Shown here piece by piece: positions 49,190 to 61,215 of a stretch of 64,000 bases of DNA. The number at the start of each line of letters is the position of its first letter. Positions within the stretch are counted from its first letter, which is position 1. Origin of the DNA: Nageia nagi (taxonomy: Eukaryota > Pinophyta); the NCBI GenBank assembly GCA_050084985.1, contig JBITNC010000001.1, forward strand, positions 128,526,001 through 128,590,000, read 5' to 3'. Under the pieces are notes generated by a model. That model did no database searches. It saw only the letters and a list, made by a program, of their open reading frames with translations, and was not told the DNA's origin. A program made the position numbers and the translations under genes.

Positions 49190-51412
49190 TACTTGATATT
49201 ATGGATGTGGTTGAGGGATATTCACATTATTTGTCTACAATTTCTTTTCATCATCATCATCAAGTTCTTCTTTCTTGAATTTTGGAAATAGATTGTTAAA
49301 AATCATTAACCTTTGATTTTGGGGATGCATTGGTCCATCCTGCACTAATTTAGCCTTATGTTGCTATAAAATTTCATTTGAAACTTCATGGTCAAATTTA
49401 AACTTACCTTCATCATGCAAGTCTTGTATTATATTTTTCAAATAATAATACTCTTCTATGGCATGATTGTCTTGTCTATGGAAATTACAAAAGAGGTATG
49501 CTTTATAGCCCCTAGGTTTAATTTGGGGGGCTCTTTCATTGGGGGATAATTAATTAAGCTCATGGCTACTAAAGAATATAAGACTTCACTAATATCCTCA
49601 TGGAATTTAGTATATTATCTAAGTTACCTCCTTGATTTCCCAACTTCAATATCATCATGGCTGACTCTAGCAATCATTTTGACTTCAGGTTCAATGTGAT
49701 GGGCCTTTCTAGGTTTATTAGGAAAAAAAGATTTTAGGGTCAATGTGTGTGTTATATGGGCTAAAGGTTCATTGAATGCCTTATGATAGGCTTATTTGCT
49801 AATCATCTCATTATTAACTTATTATAAGGATAATCCTAAAAATCAAAAAGTCACATCAATAGGATGACAACAAGGCTCAAAAAAGGACATACTTATTTTC
49901 TTTCATAGGTATTTGAACTTGGTTAGCTACTTTGAACCATTCAAACAATGAAATCACTAACAAGTTACCCTTGATTTTTCTTTAGGGTATACATGTCTAA
50001 GGGAGATGGTTCTTGGGTTACAAATAAGTTATAACAATCTAGAAATGCTTTAACAATGTCATCAAAATATGTAATACTTTCATTAGGCATATTCATAAAC
50101 CATAAGAATGATTCAAATTTCAAACTAAAAGGGAACAATTTAGCCAATAAATCATCATCATTTTCAAATGAAACAATCTCTAAGTGATATCTTTATAAAT
50201 GTATCCTAGGATCGAAATGTCCATTAAACATAGTAAATGTTACCTATTTATCATACCTTTTCTGGTAAATGTGATAGCAAAGTGGATTCTCACTACCTCT
50301 TGAAATTATGGGTGCAAACTTGTTGATGCAAGCCATAATGGAATCCTTAAATTACTTTAACTACGATAACTTTTTTAGTGTATCATTTGGAGCTACTTGT
50401 TGTGATAGTTTTTTAGTATCTTTATGCTTATCCTTTACTAACCTTGTTAATCATCCAAAATAATGAACCTTTTCTTGCTCTAAACTTCTTACCATATTGT
50501 TGACCATCTCTAATTTGCATTTTGGTGAAGCATATAAAAACCCCTATTAAGCTTTAAAAACATTAATTCTTTCTTTAAGATGGTGAAGTTTGCGTCCGAT
50601 CAACAAAGTCTCTTCTTCATGTCAAATGCCATTACAAGATCAGGTTCATCCATCCAAGGTTCAAGGATGGCTAGACTTTGAGTTGCTTCATTTTCTAATA
50701 TATAAACTAAATCTTATTCATCAATGGTGTCTTCTAATTCTTTATCAAATGTTGGTAATACTTGTTGAATGATGGAGGCCCTAAGATCTAGAAAAATTTG
50801 GATAAGATTTTAGTCACGTAATAGAGCAACAGTGTTAGGTTTAGTGGCATTGCTAGAGTTTTGTTAATTACCAAGAGACTAGTTTGGAGTTTGATATTTG
50901 GGTACAACATTACGAATAAAAAATTATAACAAATCAACTTGCAAAGGTTTAAAATATTTATATGCTTTTCCACAAGGAGTGAAGGTCATATCTTGTTTAG
51001 TCTGTTGGATCATTTTTCTTTGTTTAGTATATTCAAGATTAATGTTTAAGGTATACCCTAGGAGATGTTTAAATTATGTTTTAACTTCTTGTAAATTTTG
51101 AACAAGGAAGGGAAGATATTCTTTTGCATATAGCAATTTTTTACCTTATGTAATAGAAAAGATTTTGGTGGGTGCCTCTAATGCATTGGATGGACGTTCA
51201 TCATTTCCTTTTTTTATATTTTCTACATCTTTTTTAGTTGAGTGACTACGACATTCCATAGCACTATCATATTCATTGTTTAAGTGTAGTCTCTATACTA
51301 TTTCACTTTTTCTTCTTGGTGCATTAGCATAATTCTTGTGTGCCCTAGTATTTTCAAGTTATATAGCAATACCCTCAAGGTTTTGTTGATCTAAAGTAAT
51401 AGGTGTATCCAT
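49190..51412 (-). pseudogene. Gypsy B gag
   Basis: The start ATG (51410-51412, minus) opens 'MDTPITLDQQNLEGIAI' and is followed by a charged region containing 'RAHKNYANAPRRKSEI'. The core reads 'AKLFPFSLK' then 'WFMNMPNESITYFDDIVKAF' near 50035-50145, matching plant gypsy gag (A..WP.TL.G.A..WF..LP..SI..W..L...F). A finger 'FCNFHRQDNHAIEEYYYL' with 'IIQDLHDEGKF' lies near 49395-49490; this C.FH...GH....C form is used by the Tat/Athila side of Ty3/gypsy. The last Cys is Tyr. Length, about 740 codons, is generous for a gag. It is preceded by leader, primer region and LTR in the right order. No protease or pol follows. Confidence 0.78.
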
Positions 51413-51501
51413 TTTTAAAACACTTGAAATGAAATATTAGTCTTATATAAAACCCTAGGGTTTTGATGCAACTAATGAAGGATATAATAATGTATCGAAA
51501 A

Positions 51502-51519
51502 GAATTCAAGTTCATCAAT
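51502..51519 (-). other. Gypsy B primer-binding region
   Basis: The minus strand reads TTGATGAACTTGAATTC directly inside the 5' LTR; the related element at 57259 has ATTGGTGAACCTGAATTC. The latter begins with TGG, as a primer site must. The tRNA is not identified. Confidence 0.55.
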
Positions 51520-52169
51520 TGTTATAATTGAAATAATAATAATTAGGGTTATTTATAGAATATTTAATTTAAAAAATTAATTATGAAATAACAAGAAATC
51601 AATGACATGAAATATGAAAATGATCTAATTGACCTTGACCTATCAAAATTGGATTTATGGAAGATAAAAATATGTACTTTACTTGTGATGACAAACAAAG
51701 ATGATATCTAATCAAAAGAGGATGAACAATGAACTTCTTTGAAGAATAGAGCCATGAATCTAACCTCAACCCAACATCAGTGCTAGGAACCCAACAATGT
51801 CTCCTCGTTAGGATTCCAAAATACCTCACCCTCTTGCTTGTTTGAATCATCTTGCCTTCGATGCATGAACTATCACTCATGAATGAATGAAAGATCATAG
51901 GAATATAGAGCTCAAAACACTTGTTAATAATGAAATAAGTATATTACCACCTATCAATGATTTAGTATTATATCATGTCATGTCATATCTTTGATTATGC
52001 ACAACCCCTCCATATTTATAGGTAATAATTCTAGTACCAAGGCTCCTCTTTAGGCTTATTTTGATGCCAAGCTGACCTAATATCATAAAATATAAAGGTA
52101 TATGAGAGTGAATATTGATAAGAATATTTATTTAATAAATTATTTTGAATTCCTTTTTAGGTGTTAACA
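51520..52169 (-). repeat. Gypsy B 5' LTR
   Basis: A 650-bp LTR, minus strand, starting TGTTAACACC and ending GGTTATAACA-like (here CAATTATAACA). It aligns with the split LTR at 35849-37358 and with 56552-57258. A minus-strand TATA-like TATAAATA lies at 52013-52020. The pentamer 'tcatg' is repeated in R. Confidence 0.85.
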
Positions 52170-52785
52170 TTTTTTATTAGTCTTATTAATATTATCTTGT
52201 GTACTTTTTACATTCGTAATTTATTCAAATGGTTGTAGCATTTGCTACTTTTCACAAATTGATCCTTAAAGGTTGATACGTGTAAATATTGTAAGAAGGA
52301 TTCAAGTAAGTATCCTAAATTTCATGAAAATATTCATGATTAAGAGCATTTATGTTCAAATGCTACAACATATTAATTATGCACATGAGAAAATGCATTT
52401 GACATTATTCTATTTATCTAGTGACCTATATGGACTATAGTATAGTCTATTGGATTTGAAGTGAATGTTATTTTTTTTTTAAGTAGATAAATAAAGGGCA
52501 TTAATTTATTTTCAAAAATAAAGCTTAGCATAAAATAATTTTTTCTAGTGTTGTAAGATAACATAGGTATATACTATGGAGGCTTTTCCACTCTAAAAAG
52601 CTTCATTTATTGAGTATGTTAATTTATACAATAGTGGGAAGCCCCATTCAAGAATCATATTTCATATGTAGTTCTTAAATTATATTCACCTACTGAATAT
52701 TTAAAATAAACTTGAATTTTTTTATGCTTTACTTATTTTTCCATGTCCCATTTTAATGATACAAAATGTTGCACATTTAGGAATA
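52170..52785. other. Unassigned AT-rich DNA
   Basis: No motif recognised right of the gypsy B LTR. Confidence 0.35.
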
Positions 52786-52789
52786 ATAC

Positions 52790-53255
52790 TTAAAAACATT
52801 CCTAAATGGGTCGAAAACCAATCGATTATATTTTTTGAAAATACTTAAGGTTTATGCATCCAAACCATGCCTTCTTTGTGCATATCTTGTAATCATTGCA
52901 TTTATGTCCTTCATTTTATCAAATAATTTATAAGTCTTCTATATATTCCCAAACTTAGCATACATATTTATCATATCAATCATCGGAATGAAAATCAAGT
53001 GAAAACCACTTTTGATTATGGTTTGATGGATATAAAGCCCTACTCCAAAGGTGTTGAGTTTTCATATGCATAAATAACACTAGAAAATATGAATTCATTA
53101 GGTAAAACACTTCTTCCATTTCATTGCATTTGGTGGAAGAGGGCCAATGTGTCCTCATAAAGCCCTTATTTTATATAGGTTGCAATCATGATATTAAAAT
53201 AAAATACATCTCTATATATTGTAGGTGGCCCAATGTCCCACCCATTTGATATTAA
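52790..53255 (-). pseudogene. Pentatricopeptide (PPR) gene fragment
   Basis: Minus-strand text across frames: 'RDVFYFNIMIATYIK' near 53170-53215, 'YEDTLALFHQMQ' near 53125-53165, 'LPNEFIFSSVIYAYENSTPLE' split by a shift near 53035-53105, then 'INMYAKFGNI' and 'YKLFDKMKDI' near 52900-52970. This is the repeating plant PPR pattern (FN.MI.GY...G....AL.LF..M...G..P..FTF.S.L.A......L..G..IH...I..G......... .LI.MYAK.G....A..LF.KM). Three or so repeats of the PLS type remain. PPR proteins bind organelle RNA. Frameshifts and lack of either end show a relic, perhaps a retroposed or transduced copy. Confidence 0.72.
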
Positions 53256-53259
53256 AAAC

Positions 53260-54571
53260 AACTTATTATCAACTCAAAGAACCTAAAAATACCCACATCA
53301 ACTAGTGAACTTTGACATGTGATATTGATGTGAAATGATTAAAACATGACAAGAGAGAGAGGGATAGTGAAATAATCCTTATTTTATGTTCTAAAATGAT
53401 CATATACATGTAATAAAATGATTTTAATTGGTATTTTTAAGCCTTAGGTCCTTAATACCCTAATAATTTTCCAAAAGAGATTGTAAGCATGTCAATCCCC
53501 TAGCCTTGAATCAACAAGGTATTAAAATGAAATAATACCTACAATACATAATGACATGAATTAAACTAGATTTAAATGCTTTGATAATGATTAAAATATG
53601 ATTTAATAAAATATAAAACCCTAAAATAACCTATATATATGATAATATTATCCTAAGATATGACTACATGCTGCAAGCATGCATAATATGCTTATGATAT
53701 GATAAAAAGGATATGATATGCCTTGAGAGTAGCTCCAATATCTACAAAAACCTTGAAAAACATAGTTAGCTCACTTAAAAATCCAATAAAAATGAGCATA
53801 TCCCAATATTTCTTACATGGATGTGGATAAAAGATTTCTTTTTATGCTTAAAATTGATGGGTATAGCTCAACAATGAGTGTACAAGCATGCAAGAGGCTA
53901 AAATGTTCATGTACAAGTCTACTAGAAGGTTGAGCAAGAGTGCATGTGAGAATATATACGTTGAGAAGTGATTTGAAATTAGATTTTATTTTTTGATAGT
54001 ATCTAATTAGTAGGCTAATTAGGATTTTAGAATGGACTGACTGATTGGTTCTCTAATTGGTAGGTTGATTTAATCATAATGTTAAAATGATGAAAAAGGG
54101 ATAAAATGTTGAAATGACCATGCAAGAGTTCTCGCGAGCTATCGAGGGTATAAAATGACCATTATTAAATTGTAAAATATAAATAACCCATTATATTACC
54201 TAAGTAAGATGATGAGCAAATTTTAGGTGTTTACAGATGCCCCTTTTATGCAAGTTTATGCAAAAAATGAAATGTTTTCACAAGATGCAAATGTGGAACA
54301 AAAATAGATAGAGTATATGTGATGTGGTGAAAGTGTATGTTATGTAATGATAATATCAATATAATCATTTCATGAGTACATATAGTTATAACACATCATG
54401 ATGGGCCAACATATCATATGATAACTAGTTTTTACTCATGATAACATGATATGATAATGATGCAATTATATCAACATATATTGAAAATGAATGATCATAA
54501 AAATAAAAAATATAAAAACTATATTGTACAATGATTCAATATAATCATATCAAATACTCATTATAGGGATG
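53260..54571. other. Unassigned AT-rich DNA
   Basis: No coding motif. 'tttacagatgcccct' near 54232 resembles LTR-internal text seen in some plant elements but has no partner in this window. Confidence 0.35.
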
Positions 54572-56300
54572 TGTTGATTACTATAATGTAACCTTAGGGT
54601 TTGGTCTATTGTAGTTCTCCATTTCCTACAATAGTAAGGTTCTTCAAAGATCAGAAGGTGGTGGGACAATGCACTCATGGAGGTTTTTTGCTCAATACTT
54701 GGGTTATAAGTTAGTTCCTATCTATGAAAAAGGTCAAAAGTAACTAGAAAGAGATACAAGGAATAAAGAGTAATAGGAAAGAGATTGAAATCTAAATTAC
54801 TAAAAAAAAGCTAAAACTAATTAGCCTTGGCATTACCACACAAGCAGTATTCTATTACTAAGATTAAGAATAGAACAACTATCTTACCCTTGGGGTATCG
54901 CAATTGTAATACACAACCAAAACTTTGGATAATTATTCATACATTATGCTTACAAAACATAATAACAACCACAAATTGCAAAGGGAGAAATATCACTTTA
55001 TTGTATTATCATATATGAAAACACTTCTCACACTAGGAAACTTTGCTAAAATGTTCGACATTCTGGAACTCTAATAGTACACTATTTATAGATTCTATTT
55101 ACAAAATAGGTGGTTGTGCACCACTAATGAATACAATTAACTCTTTTAATAACATTAGTATAAACTTAAATATATACAACATGTACAAATCAATTTACAA
55201 ATGTAACTGATTATATAGTATGATCCTGATTTAGCACTAAAGCTTGGGAATCCATAGACCTTCAATATTTATACCTCTTTTGGTTGAAATCCAACATATA
55301 TTTCTTTGACATGATCTTTTAGGATTGTTTATAAAATTAAAATTATGGCTTACTATTTTGATTGGTACAATTAACCTTTGTTAGAAGTTGGAAGCTACCT
55401 AACTCTCTACAAAAATTAAATATTTTACACTGTTACTCCAAGTTGCAATCATTGTAAGGGTGAAGATAGATGTATCATTCAATCCTAAAGGTAAATTGTT
55501 GCTATCACATGGAAATGAGTTATAGTCAACATGTTGGCAAAGCCCTGGGGGTCATACACTCTTAATTAAGTGGACCTGAGTGTTCCCTTCCTCTTATAGT
55601 CTTCTTTCATTATCGATGAGTCTTGTTTATCTTGGTGGGCTTTATTGGATATTTGAGAAGTCTTACCACTCATCAATTTTTCTTTAAAAAAATATGACAT
55701 CATCATTTAAAATAAATGGGGTCTACTGAATGTGAGCATTGTAACATCTCCCATTGTTGAGACCTTTAGAACTACTAGATGAAATTATAGCCCGTTGATT
55801 TCTATCAAAAGGTACAACTTCTCCTTTAGAATTTCATGGGTTCTAAAACTTAACTTGTTGAATGACTTGACTCTAAATTAATAATTATATACAATAATGC
55901 CCAAAAAGAACTCCCAAACTATGTAATACTTACACCTAAATAATTATAATTTTGATAAGACCTAGACTAGACTTAGACACACTCATGGACCTCATAATAT
56001 ATTTCCCAAAAATGACTTAGTTGATTTTACAAAATGGTATCACTTTGATCTTTTACTTACTCATGTCTACCGAACATAACTCAAATGAATATATACAAAC
56101 ATCTCCCACTTTTCAACTAAATGGTAGGAGTTTAAGTTCCCTTTTAACATAGATATGACCTGGAATCGACTTGATAAACAAATCCTAACTAGACTATGGA
56201 AAGGAGACAAAGTATAAATACTTCATTCAGTACATCATTTACAATATGAAAGAATAGGAAATAAGAAGTGGGATTTATATAAGGGACTTTATTGAGAATA
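54572..56300 (-). repeat. LTR-like repeat (family G), right limit approximate
   Basis: 54572-55065 is the inverted counterpart of 1-478. 55440-56100 is the inverted counterpart of 23440-24130 in the copia F LTR. Reading on the minus strand it has a TATA-like CTATAAATAGTGTAC near 55078-55092 and ends ..TAATCAACA at 54572. No primer site follows, so a solo LTR of about 1.7 kb is the simplest reading. Confidence 0.55.
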
Positions 56301-56449
56301 AGGAATCAATGAATGATTGAATGAAATAATCATGAATTGAAATAATATTACCCTCTTTAGAGTGTGATTCTGAAAGAATAACAAGATGCAATCATATCAA
56401 TGTGGTCAAAAAATTCTATAAAATGACTCTAATCTAAGCTATGAAAAGC

Positions 56450-56545
56450 AAATGATCTCTACTTTACCCTAAAGTTGGAGGGTAAAATGATAAGTGATTT
56501 CTACTTTACCCTAGTAATCGAAAGGTAAAATGATAATTCATTTAT
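56450..56545. repeat. Short tandem duplication, about 45 bp
   Basis: 'tctactttaccctaaagtt' (56458) and 'tctactttaccctagtaat' (56502) each are followed by 'gggtaaaatgataa' or 'aggtaaaatgataa'. It adjoins the gypsy C LTR. Confidence 0.7.
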
Positions 56546-56551
56546 AGGTAC

Positions 56552-57258
56552 TATTAACATATATAAAGAATTTTAATTCAATTAAAATTCCCTTTTTAGT
56601 TATTTGAAATAATTTATTAAATTAATACCTTTATCAATATGCACTCTCACCTACCCTTATGTTTTATGGTAATAGATCGATCGAATATCAAAATAAGCTC
56701 AAGGAGGAGCCTTGGCACTCTACTTGTTACTATAAAGGTGGAAGGGTGTGCATGATCATAGAAGAATGATGATGATCTTACACATTCATTAATCCTTGAT
56801 AGGTAGTTAATTACTTGTGTCATTATTGATCGATGTTTCTTAATGCCACTTATCAATTCTAAAAATTGTTATACTCTAGTTTGCATTCCTGCTATCTTTT
56901 ACCCATCTACATGTGATATTTTTTGGAACAAAGGCAAAATGATGACATTGAACTAAGGGCAAGGCTAAACTAGAAAGGTATCAATCATCATCACTAGGTT
57001 GAGGTTGCATTTTGGGCTTTGTTCTTTGAAGAGGTTCATTGTTCATCCCCTTTTGATCGAATATCGCCTTCGATCATTATCATAGGTAAAGTGCAAGTTT
57101 GTATCTTTAATTTTTTAAATTTTATAGGTCAAGGTCAAATATATCATTTTCATCATATATATCATAATTTTTATATTATTTTATGGTTAAATTGGTTAAT
57201 TGAATATCTACAAATAGCCCTAATTTAATATATAATTATTAATTTTTTGGTTATAACA
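56552..57258 (+). repeat. Gypsy C 5' LTR
   Basis: Same family as 51520-52169 and 35849-37358. Shared text includes 'aggaggagccttggcac', 'gaagaggttcattgttcat' (inverse of B) and the end GGTTATAACA. A TATA-like CTATAAAGG lies at 56730-56738. Its start is taken at TATTAACA by comparison with TGTTAACA of LTR B. Confidence 0.8.
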
Positions 57259-57276
57259 ATTGGTGAACCTGAATTC
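57259..57276 (+). other. Gypsy C primer-binding site
   Basis: ATTGGTGAACCTGAATTC directly follows the LTR end. The TGG start fits a tRNA CCA end. The tRNA is not identified. Confidence 0.65.
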
Positions 57277-57374
57277 TTTTGATACATCATGTTATCCTTC
57301 ACTAGTTATGCCAAAAACCTAGGGTTTTGGATAGGACTAATATCAATTTGCCAAGTGTTTCAAAAATAGAACTG

Positions 57375-58480
57375 CTAAATTTTCTAGCCATGGTAAATAG
57401 ATTTGATGAGGCCACTAAAGCTAATATGAAGAAGATGCTTTACAAAAATTAAGAGCAAAGTGAATCTTCTAATATTAGGGGGAAATCATCCTTCTATTAG
57501 TGTTATTCACCTATGTATAGAGATTCAAATCTATTATGTGATGAGATCAGTAACAAAAGGGCATCTAATTGCAAGTAGAACCTATTTTCGATACATATAA
57601 TGATGAAGGAGATCCTATGGCTAATATCAAGGCTTTTGAAATGAAATTCAAGTTGAAATTCAAAATCAATGAAAATTTGATGGCTAAAAATATACCTACT
57701 ACATTCAAAGGTGATGCACTAAATTAGTACATCTCTTTACCTAATAAGTCCATTAATTGCTATGTGCAACTTATTTCAAATTTTAATCCATTTCAAATAT
57801 CATACTTCTAGACAAATGATAGTCTTTGATCTAGTTAGTACATCCAAAGTCCAAATGGAGGATTTGACAAATTTTGCCCAATGGTTTCAAAAAATTTGGA
57901 TCATGATCCTAAACCCTTATCTAAAAACCATGTCATATCCATATTTTCCACAACATAAACCTAAATTGAGATTTCAAGCCCTAGATTATATGGCTTTGCA
58001 TTCATAGAAATTATCAATAGACTTACATAGAAAGAGAGTTATTTAGTTGAGATGGGTGACCTGAAATATCAAAACCCTAAAAATAAAAAAAGGATATAGA
58101 TATCATAAAAAAAGAGGAAAAAGAGGTCCATGCCATACAAAGCCTCCATATAAATAAGAACAAAAGAGTGAAGCCAAATAATGATTCAAGAAGAACAACC
58201 AATTACCTATTACTTTGCTATGATGTTTAAATATTCTTATAGAAGGGACATATCAAAATTGATCAAAAAAAGAAACTAGACCCTCATGATGATAAATCTA
58301 GTTGGTATAATGAAGCAAAATTTTGCAATTTTCATAAAGTCAAAGGTCACAAAATAAATTCTTGCATAGTTTTACAAAAATAATCATGAAATTGTTGGAT
58401 GAAAAAAACAGAAATCCATGCAATTGATTTAAAGATGCAAAACCACTTTTAGCCAACATCATTTTTAATGAAGAACTATG
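57375..58480 (+). pseudogene. Gypsy C gag
   Basis: The leader aligns with that of gypsy B up to the start, where B has AAATGG and C has AAATAG, so the initiator of C appears lost. Conserved text: 'NPNKSIN'-like 'SLPNKSINCYVQLISNF' near 57730-57785, 'FRQMIVFDLVSTSKVQMEDL' with one stop, near 57810-57870, 'NFAQWFQKIW' near 57873-57902, and a finger 'FCNFHKVKGHKINSCIVL' near 58323-58376 with its Cys and His residues in place. The C.FH..KGH....C finger is typical of the Tat/Athila side. Apart from the leader it is not closely alike to the gypsy B gag. Confidence 0.75.
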
Positions 58481-58739
58481 TGGCATCACTAAGAGAGGAA
58501 GACCTAGAGGGCACGCCCACCTAGCCACTACAGAAAGAATAAAGATCCCATGCAATTCCAATTCGTAACAATTTCTTGAGCAACTAAAGGTAACACATGC
58601 CAAGATAAGTATTTTTAAACTCTTAAAATTGTTAATGATCATAAAAATGCTTTATTTGATGCATAAAGAAAATTGAAGTTGATGCAGATATATCTATAGT
58701 AAGTTTGTTGAATTGGTAGTTAATCTTGATATCAATTTA

Positions 58740-59170
58740 ATATAACATGCTTTCATTCCAAGATAATGAATTGCTTAGTGAAGATATCATTGAAAATAAT
58801 TTAGGCCTATATATTTGTGTTAATATCAATGGTATTCCTATTAAAAAAATATTAATTTATACTAGATCCAATGTCAATATTTTTTTGTTTAATTGTTGCA
58901 AAAGTATTTTCATTCCATTTATGCAAAAATGAAAAGAAAACAATTAGCATTAAAGGATTTGATAATACTCAAAGAGAATGCATTGGTTATGTCACTATGC
59001 CTATTGAAGTAAGTGGTAAATCCATTATCAAAAGGTTTATGTTTTTCAAATAAATTTTCCATATAACATCTTTATTGGAAGGCCATGGATTCATAAGACT
59101 AGGGCTATCACTTCTACCTTACATCATTCAATCAAGTTTATGCACAAAGGAAAGCAAATAAAATATTCAA
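58740..59170 (+). pseudogene. Gypsy C protease
   Basis: Frame 58747-58932 reads 'YICVNINGIPIKKILIYTRS' then 'NVNIF', matching the retropepsin text (V..NG.PV...LVD.GSSVNI). The catalytic Asp is Tyr ('IYTRS', 58852-58866). The flap region 'GFDNTQRECIGYVTMPIEV' is near 58955-59012, and 'GRPWIHKTRAI' near 59080-59112 matches the LGRPWIH box that follows retropepsin in this group. It would have cut the gag-pol polyprotein. One frame change lies near 58930. Confidence 0.8.
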
Positions 59171-60329
59171 ACAAAGAAAATACCATGGATATGTGTTAAT
59201 AGTTGAGAGGTTTTGGATACTTGATAACTTGGTTAAGATGAAGCAAAATCCAACACTTGAAATAGATATCAGTCTACAAGAGTTAAACATGGGAACATAC
59301 AGAATACTGGAGATCAACATCTAGGAGAACTTCAAAAACTTGGATGACCACTTTCTATGCTTGAAACCCAACATTATTGCTCAAATGAGATGAAATTGAG
59401 TTTTTTTTGCTCCATTTCTAAGTAGGTACATGGATACTATTGAAGATGTTTAGGCCTTGTATCATGAAAATGATAAAAAGTGCATCAACAACAAATAGTA
59501 CAACACTCATTTCTCAAACTCTATCTAGTAAGGTAAGTTTGCATTTCAATAGTATTGATTCCATTTTTGCTAACCACTATATAAAAAATATTAGTATGTG
59601 GAAAAGGATTAGGTAAGAATAAGCACAGTATCATAGAGATTGTCCCTAATGAAGGTTAATGTAAGAGAACAAATGGGATTGGATTTGAGCCTTCTACATC
59701 TAGCACACCACTACCCTCCATTAATTAGATAGTTGATAGTAGTAGTCAGAGATTCACTATAGATATTTGGGATAAGTGGCTACATTGTACCATGATGCAT
59801 GGTCCCATGGATGAGTTACAAGATTACTATGTAAATCCATTCTTATCTACTATAGCTTTAGTTTGAGTAGGCATTTTTCAAACTGATGATGTTATCATAG
59901 AGAAGTTGGGGGCATAGAGTGAATTACCGAAGTTCAATGATAAGAGGCTTGCAACATGGTTCTTTTGATATCAAGATTATTTCAAAGACAAGGTTTGCAT
60001 AAATGATGCAGACATTATAGGTTAAACACTTAACTCTCCTCCTTACTTTCATGCATTTTTTTCAATCCTAGATCTAGGCTATTTTCCTTTTTTTTTTCTA
60101 TCTTCCCTTTTGTAAATGGAATGACATCACTAGGATCATAGCACCATTGCTCTATTATCTATGTATCTTATGACTAAGTTTGGATGCAAGACTAGGGGCA
60201 TTTCCTATGCCTTTCCAAATCAGTGATGAAATATCTTGCCTTAGTGAGAAAATGGTAAAAGTAAATATTGGTACCCAAGAAGACCCATAGTTAATCAAAA
60301 TAGGATCTTAGTTAACCCTGGAAGAATGA

Positions 60330-61215
60330 GAAAGGTACTACCTATTATTGAAAGAATATTTTGATATATTTTCTTGGTCTTATTCTGATATGCCTAGTCT
60401 TGATCCTGATTTCATCACTCATAGTCTAGTTATCACTAAAAATATTAAACTTATTCAGCAAAAACCTCAAAAAATGTATCCTAGGGTTACTCTTACCATT
60501 AAAAAAGAAATTGAAAAATATCTTACTGCTTGCTTCATTATCTTAATGATTATTCTCCTTAGATTTTGAACATTATACCTAAACCTAATGGTGAGATAAT
60601 ATGTTGTATAGATATAAGATATCTCAACAAGGGATGTCCCAAATATGCCTTTCCTTTGCCTAACATTGATATGATTATAGATTCAACAAAAATACATGAC
60701 ATTTTATCTTTCATGTATGGTTTTCCTAATTACAATCAAATAAGTATTAATAAGGAGGACCAACATAAGATAACTTTTGTTACTCTTTGGGGCACGTTTT
60801 ATTAGTTGGTCATGCCTTTGGATCTCAAGAATATAGGTGCAACTTATCAGAGAGCTATGGTGAGCATGTTCTATGATATGATTCATGACTATATTGAGTT
60901 CTATGTTTATGATATTTTATCCAAATCCATAGCTAAAGATGATCACATTTCAGATTTGAGGAAGATTTTTCAAAGAATGAGAGAGTACAAGTTGAAGTTA
61001 AAACCTCAAAAGTGTGCATTTGGGATATCATCAGGTAAATTGTTTGGTTTCATTATATCACAAAGAGAAATTGATATACCACCTATAAGAAACTTGAAGG
61101 ACTTGAAAAGTCTTTTTTGTAAAGTGCAAGCAATTAGAAGGTTTATTGCTCAGCTAGCAAACATGTCAGCTCTTTTTTTCATCCATTGGAGAAAAGTGAG
61201 AATTCATTTAGGATG
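60330..61215 (+). pseudogene. Gypsy C reverse transcriptase
   Basis: 'YFDIFSWSYSDMPSLDPDFI' (from 60354) is the usual lead-in (F..SY.DMPGLD...V.H.L). Then 'NIIPKPNGEIICCIDIRYLN' with 'KGCPKYAFPLPNIDMIID' near 60570-60685, 'FMYGFPNYNQI' near 60711-60743 where SFxDG has become Tyr, 'MPLDLKNIGATYQRAM' near 60812-60859, and 'EFYVYDILSKS' near 60896-60928 where the YVDD box reads YVYD. Both changed Asp are metal-binding residues, so activity was lost even apart from the stops. 'KLKPQKCAFGISSGKLFGF' follows near 60995-61050. The text places it in the Tat/Athila group. Confidence 0.88.

Larger units (their letters stand above)
35849..52169 (-). mobile_element. Gypsy B: pol-less gypsy element with antisense PMD gene (inferred)
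   Basis: In element direction: 5' LTR (52169-51520), leader, gag (51412-49190), a 1-kb gap, the PMD gene in opposite orientation (48170 down to 38705), a 3' region, and a 3' LTR (37358-35849) disturbed by an inversion. Copia 3 is nested inside the PMD gene. Without copia 3 the unit is about 8.2 kb. Antisense extra genes between pol and the 3' LTR are known from the Tat/Ogre branch of Ty3/gypsy. Here gag is kept but pol is missing, so the element would have needed enzymes from a relative. The weak point is that the two LTRs could be independent insertions. Confidence 0.5.

Noticed and set aside
53260-54571. Possible extension of the PPR gene
   Set aside because: No further PPR repeat can be read on the minus strand beyond about 53255.
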